DNA of 64,000 bases from GCA-002733465 sp965230525. GTDB taxonomy: Bacteria; Pseudomonadota; Gammaproteobacteria; Enterobacterales; Kangiellaceae. The translations under genes were made by a program, and so were the position numbers. Below the pieces are notes generated by a model, which saw only the letters and a list, made by a program, of their open reading frames with translations, was not told where the DNA came from and did no database searches. The stretch lies in contig OZ246008.1 of assembly GCA_965230525.1 (NCBI GenBank), forward strand, positions 1,612,001 through 1,676,000. Reading direction: 5' to 3'. Positions 61,128 through 64,000 of the stretch are shown here, one piece after another (positions within the stretch are counted from its first letter, which is position 1; each line of letters begins with the position of its first letter).

Positions 61128-62114
61128 ATGCTTAAATGGTCTCATTTACGGCTGATAACTATTTCTTTCGTTATGTTAATTTCGCCATTGGTTGCTAAGA
61201 GCGAACCTGAATATTTAGTCACTAAGTCTGTAAGGGTAGGGAAACTTATTATTGACTATCGTTTTCATGATAAAGAAAGCCAGCTTCTCGAGGCCAAAAT
61301 AAGTCATATAATTTCGCAAGCTTTTGAGCATTTTTCACAGCTTTTTAACGGACATCCCAGAGATCTTAATGCAAATGAGTATCACAAAATAAAAGTCAAA
61401 GTGAACTACAGTGATCGTATTGGCGGTGAGGCAGATCCTCAATTTATTGAGTTAACTCTTTCTAATAAAGAATTATTCGGCTATGCGAGTTGGGAAACTG
61501 TACTCATCCATGAAGTATTCCACTTGTGGAATGCAGAATCATTTCGATATAAAGATGGCAGTGAGCAGTGGTTTAATGAAGGGGTATCCGACTTTTATGC
61601 CTTTCAAACAGCCGCTGCGTTCGGTATACATTCACCCAGTGAAGCGCTTCATAAGGCGGCCTTACCAATTGCTTATTACACTTCATCATCTAAGCAGCAC
61701 CCCCTTTCCATGAGAAAAGCAGGTAAGAGTAAAAAGTCGAAAATAGAAAATTATTTCCTAGTTTATAACGGTGGCTGGGTTACAGCAATGGTGTTGGATT
61801 TTCAAATTAGAGAGCAAACACAAGGCAAAAAAAGCCTCGACGATTTAATGCGTTGGCTCTACAAAAATTTTCCTAGAGATAAAAAAAAGTATGAATTAAG
61901 TGATATTAAAGCAGGACTGAAATTGACTACAGGTAATGACTTTTCAGACTTCTTTAAGCGATACATTGAGGGGAGTGAAACCATTCCTGTCGATGCCTAC
62001 TTCGATATAGGAAAAGCCAGTTGGGCTTATGAATTTGAAAAGAGTTCGGCAACCAGCAAACCTAATCAAACTCATAACACACTTTATCAAGTGCTGGGAA
62101 TATACCCTAAATAA
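61128..62114 (+). CDS. Exported M61-like metallopeptidase
   Basis: 328 residues from ATG 61128 (an in-frame GTG at 61098 is less likely because AGAGGGA lies 8 bases before the ATG). Signal peptide about 1-24. Zinc site HEVFH at 128-132 and a downstream Glu in WFNEGVSDFYAF (E151), matching the C-terminal catalytic part of peptidase M61 (glycyl aminopeptidase) and gluzincin M1 families, in which WFxEGxxDYY is typical. The PDZ domain of classical M61 is absent, and the protein is short. Substrate unknown. Confidence 0.82.
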   Translation: MLKWSHLRLITISFVMLISPLVAKSEPEYLVTKSVRVGKLIIDYRFHDKESQLLEAKISHIISQAFEHFSQLFNGHPRDLNANEYHKIKVKVNYSDRIGGEADPQFIELTLSNKELFGYASWETVLIHEVFHLWNAESFRYKDGSEQWFNEGVSDFYAFQTAAAFGIHSPSEALHKAALPIAYYTSSSKQHPLSMRKAGKSKKSKIENYFLVYNGGWVTAMVLDFQIREQTQGKKSLDDLMRWLYKNFPRDKKKYELSDIKAGLKLTTGNDFSDFFKRYIEGSETIPVDAYFDIGKASWAYEFEKSSATSKPNQTHNTLYQVLGIYPK

Positions 62115-62391
62115 AGCAGGAAGGCTGGAGGTACCGTTATTTCATGTCTACTGTTTAAGATTTTTTACTCGAGAAAAAAGTTATATGTTCATTTTTTTAA
62201 GTAGTTGCTTAATGCGAGATCTCGAAGGGTGATTGCTATTTAGCGTAAATTGACTTAAGTTCCTTTCCTTCAATTGGGGAAGGCATGTTGTGCTCCGATA
62301 AATACGGTAAATGCATTTCGAGCCCACACAGCAGCGGTTTCTTTGTTCTTAGTTAGTGCTGTGCAAGGCTCGGTGCAATACTACAATCTCG

Positions 62392-64000
62392 TTAAAACGT
62401 GTATCGAATTCCCGCTAAGAAATTTCGACCGGCACGCGGTGCTAAATCTTTAATAAACGAGCTATGGTCGCGTGCTTCTTCGTCGAGCAAGTTTTTTCCT
62501 TTTAGGAATAAAAATAACTCTTGTTCACGAATAGGTAAGCGATAACTTGTTTCAAAATTTAGAATGTCGAAACTTTCTGTTGGTAGTTCGTTGGCGCCAA
62601 GCCTTGTCTGTTCACTGTGATGAACCCAAGCAATATTGGTAGTCCAGTTTTGATAACCGTAGTTAACTTGTAAGCCGGTTTTATTTGCTGGGATTCTTGG
62701 TAAGTTCTCATCATTACTTAGCTCTGCGATAACAGTGTCAGCAAAAATTTCTAAAGAAATTTCATGGCCATCCCAGGCTGCAACAGGGAACTCCATGTTT
62801 AATTCCGCACCTCTAAAGTTAGCATCTTGTTGCTTATAACAAACAGTCAACAACTCTTCTTCTTCGGCTTCTTCGATAATCTCTGGAGTTACACAGCTGT
62901 CTGTTTCAGAAACATTCTCTGCATAGATAAAATCACTGAAATCATTCCAATAAAGATTAATCTCACCTTTTACCACATCATTTTCAAAGCGGTAAGAAAT
63001 ATCAAGGTTATTGGAAGTTTCATTTTCCAAATCACTGTTTCCAATTTCATAAGAGCGAGTGGCTAAATGTGCACCGTTAACAAAAAGTTCTTCAACTGAA
63101 GCAAAGCGCTCAGCGTGAGAAAGGTTTACCGCTAGCTTGTTGTGGGTAGCAATAGAATAAACACCGCCAACAGAAACGCTTAAACCATCACTATCAACAT
63201 CTGAAAAACTGTCAGTTGTGATAGTCTGTTTTTCATACCGTGTTCCAAGCTCCCACTTTAAATCACCAAAGTATTTTTCTTCCAACCAGAATAGTGCCCA
63301 GCTATCAGTGTCGGATGCAGGAATAATTGCCTCATCACCAACTACGCTAAATTCTCTTTGTTTAGCTTGCAAACCGATAACACCGCTCCAACCATTCCAA
63401 TCAGCATGTTTTATATAACTCCTAAATTCGGAAGCTTTGTTGGTAAACAGAGTGCCGATTTCATCGCCCTCTATCTCTTGGTGCTGATAGTCGGTGTAAG
63501 ATAACCCGGTGAAGAAAGTATCGATGCCATTGAATGGGTTTTCGAAACGGGCTTGTAAGTCATATCGAGTTTGTTCCATTTCGATACTGACTCCTTCTTC
63601 ATCATGGTGTTCTTCTTCATGATTCTCTTCTTCTTCGTGCTCCTCTTCTTCATCATGATGTTCTTCTTCATGATGAGCATGGCCAGGCACGCCATATTCT
63701 TTATCGATTTTGCCTACAGAAAAGCCGATGTAGTTTGCGTCTGAAAACAAAAAGGTTGTACCCAAATTAAATCCAGTCGTTTCGCTGGCGCTATTTTCTA
63801 GTACTCCAGCTTCTTCTTCATTATGATGTTCTTCTTCTTCGTGATGATCTTCTTCACCTTCTTCATGGTGCTCTTCTTCTTCGTGCTCTCTAAAGGCATG
63901 TGACTCGGCGAAACCGGGTATTTCAATATTGCCCGATTCACTGGTAAAGCCATCCACATGCCAATTCCAATTTTCAGAACCGCCATCTAAAGTAAACACG
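62392..64000 (-). CDS. TonB-dependent receptor with His/Glu-rich segments, partial at right edge
   Basis: At least 535 residues of the C-terminal part; N-terminus and plug lie outside the window. Two stretches made almost only of His, Glu and Asp (the first within about residues 37-66 of the visible part, the second within about 100-130) sit in extracellular loops of the barrel. Such loops are typical of zinc or metal receptors of the ZnuD type. The end PRAGRNFLAGIRYTF is the normal barrel terminus with Phe. I infer zinc or another divalent metal as substrate; expression under Zur is possible but no operator is in the window. Confidence 0.9.
   Translation of the reverse strand, partial: VFTLDGGSENWNWHVDGFTSESGNIEIPGFAESHAFREHEEEEHHEEGEEDHHEEEEHHNEEEAGVLENSASETTGFNLGTTFLFSDANYIGFSVGKIDKEYGVPGHAHHEEEHHDEEEEHEEEENHEEEHHDEEGVSIEMEQTRYDLQARFENPFNGIDTFFTGLSYTDYQHQEIEGDEIGTLFTNKASEFRSYIKHADWNGWSGVIGLQAKQREFSVVGDEAIIPASDTDSWALFWLEEKYFGDLKWELGTRYEKQTITTDSFSDVDSDGLSVSVGGVYSIATHNKLAVNLSHAERFASVEELFVNGAHLATRSYEIGNSDLENETSNNLDISYRFENDVVKGEINLYWNDFSDFIYAENVSETDSCVTPEIIEEAEEEELLTVCYKQQDANFRGAELNMEFPVAAWDGHEISLEIFADTVIAELSNDENLPRIPANKTGLQVNYGYQNWTTNIAWVHHSEQTRLGANELPTESFDILNFETSYRLPIREQELFLFLKGKNLLDEEARDHSSFIKDLAPRAGRNFLAGIRYTF

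Overview
The window is chromosomal DNA of a moderately AT-rich gammaproteobacterium. The evidence is a block of conserved housekeeping synteny (initiator tRNA, rimP, nusA, infB, rbfA, truB; glyA, nrdR, ribD, ribE, ribBA, ribH, nusB, thiL, pgpA) together with TonB-dependent receptors, lipoproteins, an OmpA-like protein, DjlA, EttA and a trifunctional-length PutA. A marine genus of the Kangiella/Aliikangiella kind would fit, but that is inference; no 16S or other marker proves it.

Layout. 1-2.4 kb: end of the GTPase RbgA/YlqF, then small metabolic genes (DUF3820, MOSC, VOC). 2.8-8.2 kb: a TonB-dependent receptor, a small exported protein with three DYNSSRSN repeats, and a HEAT-repeat/cyclophilin fusion. 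8.3-16.8 kb: EttA, an exported-looking Nudix protein, a secreted M14 carboxypeptidase with PKD and PPC modules, a DTW protein, MurI (with no normal start codon), a lytic transglycosylase-like lipoprotein and a PilZ protein. 16.8-21.3 kb: a 1507-residue propeller/PAS/GGDEF/EAL receptor whose two catalytic domains both look dead. 21.6-28.2 kb: tRNA-fMet and the nusA-infB operon. 28.4-33.9 kb: MAPEG, acetyltransferase, a BlaI/BlaR1-like pair with candidate operators, dut, djlA, a membrane-anchored retropepsin. 34.1-42.4 kb: glyA, nrdR and the riboflavin genes, nusB, thiL, pgpA, a second retropepsin. 42.6-51.9 kb: hemL, pyrB-type aspartate carbamoyltransferase, hemJ, a DUF4097 repeat protein, ATP-grasp, DUF523, an exported methyltransferase, GNAT and a YqfO/NIF3-type protein. 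55.4-64 kb: putA, an OmpA-family/DUF4398 lipoprotein pair, an M61-like exported peptidase and a His/Glu-rich TonB-dependent receptor that runs off the right edge.

The accessory part is the 3.5 kb between the NIF3-type gene and putA (about 51898-55405). It holds an Rhs core tip with a 272-residue unrecognised C-terminal domain, overlapped by a lipoprotein gene; then a tyrosine recombinase broken off after its first catalytic Arg and joined directly to the last ~60 codons of another unrecognised protein, which is again followed within 2 bases by a lipoprotein gene. I read this as two orphan toxin-tip/lipoprotein-immunity modules left by recombination. No full-length rhs, vgrG or secretion gene is in the window. 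This is the best candidate for something undescribed; toxicity and immunity are inference only.

No CRISPR array, rRNA, intact insertion sequence or recognisable riboswitch was seen.
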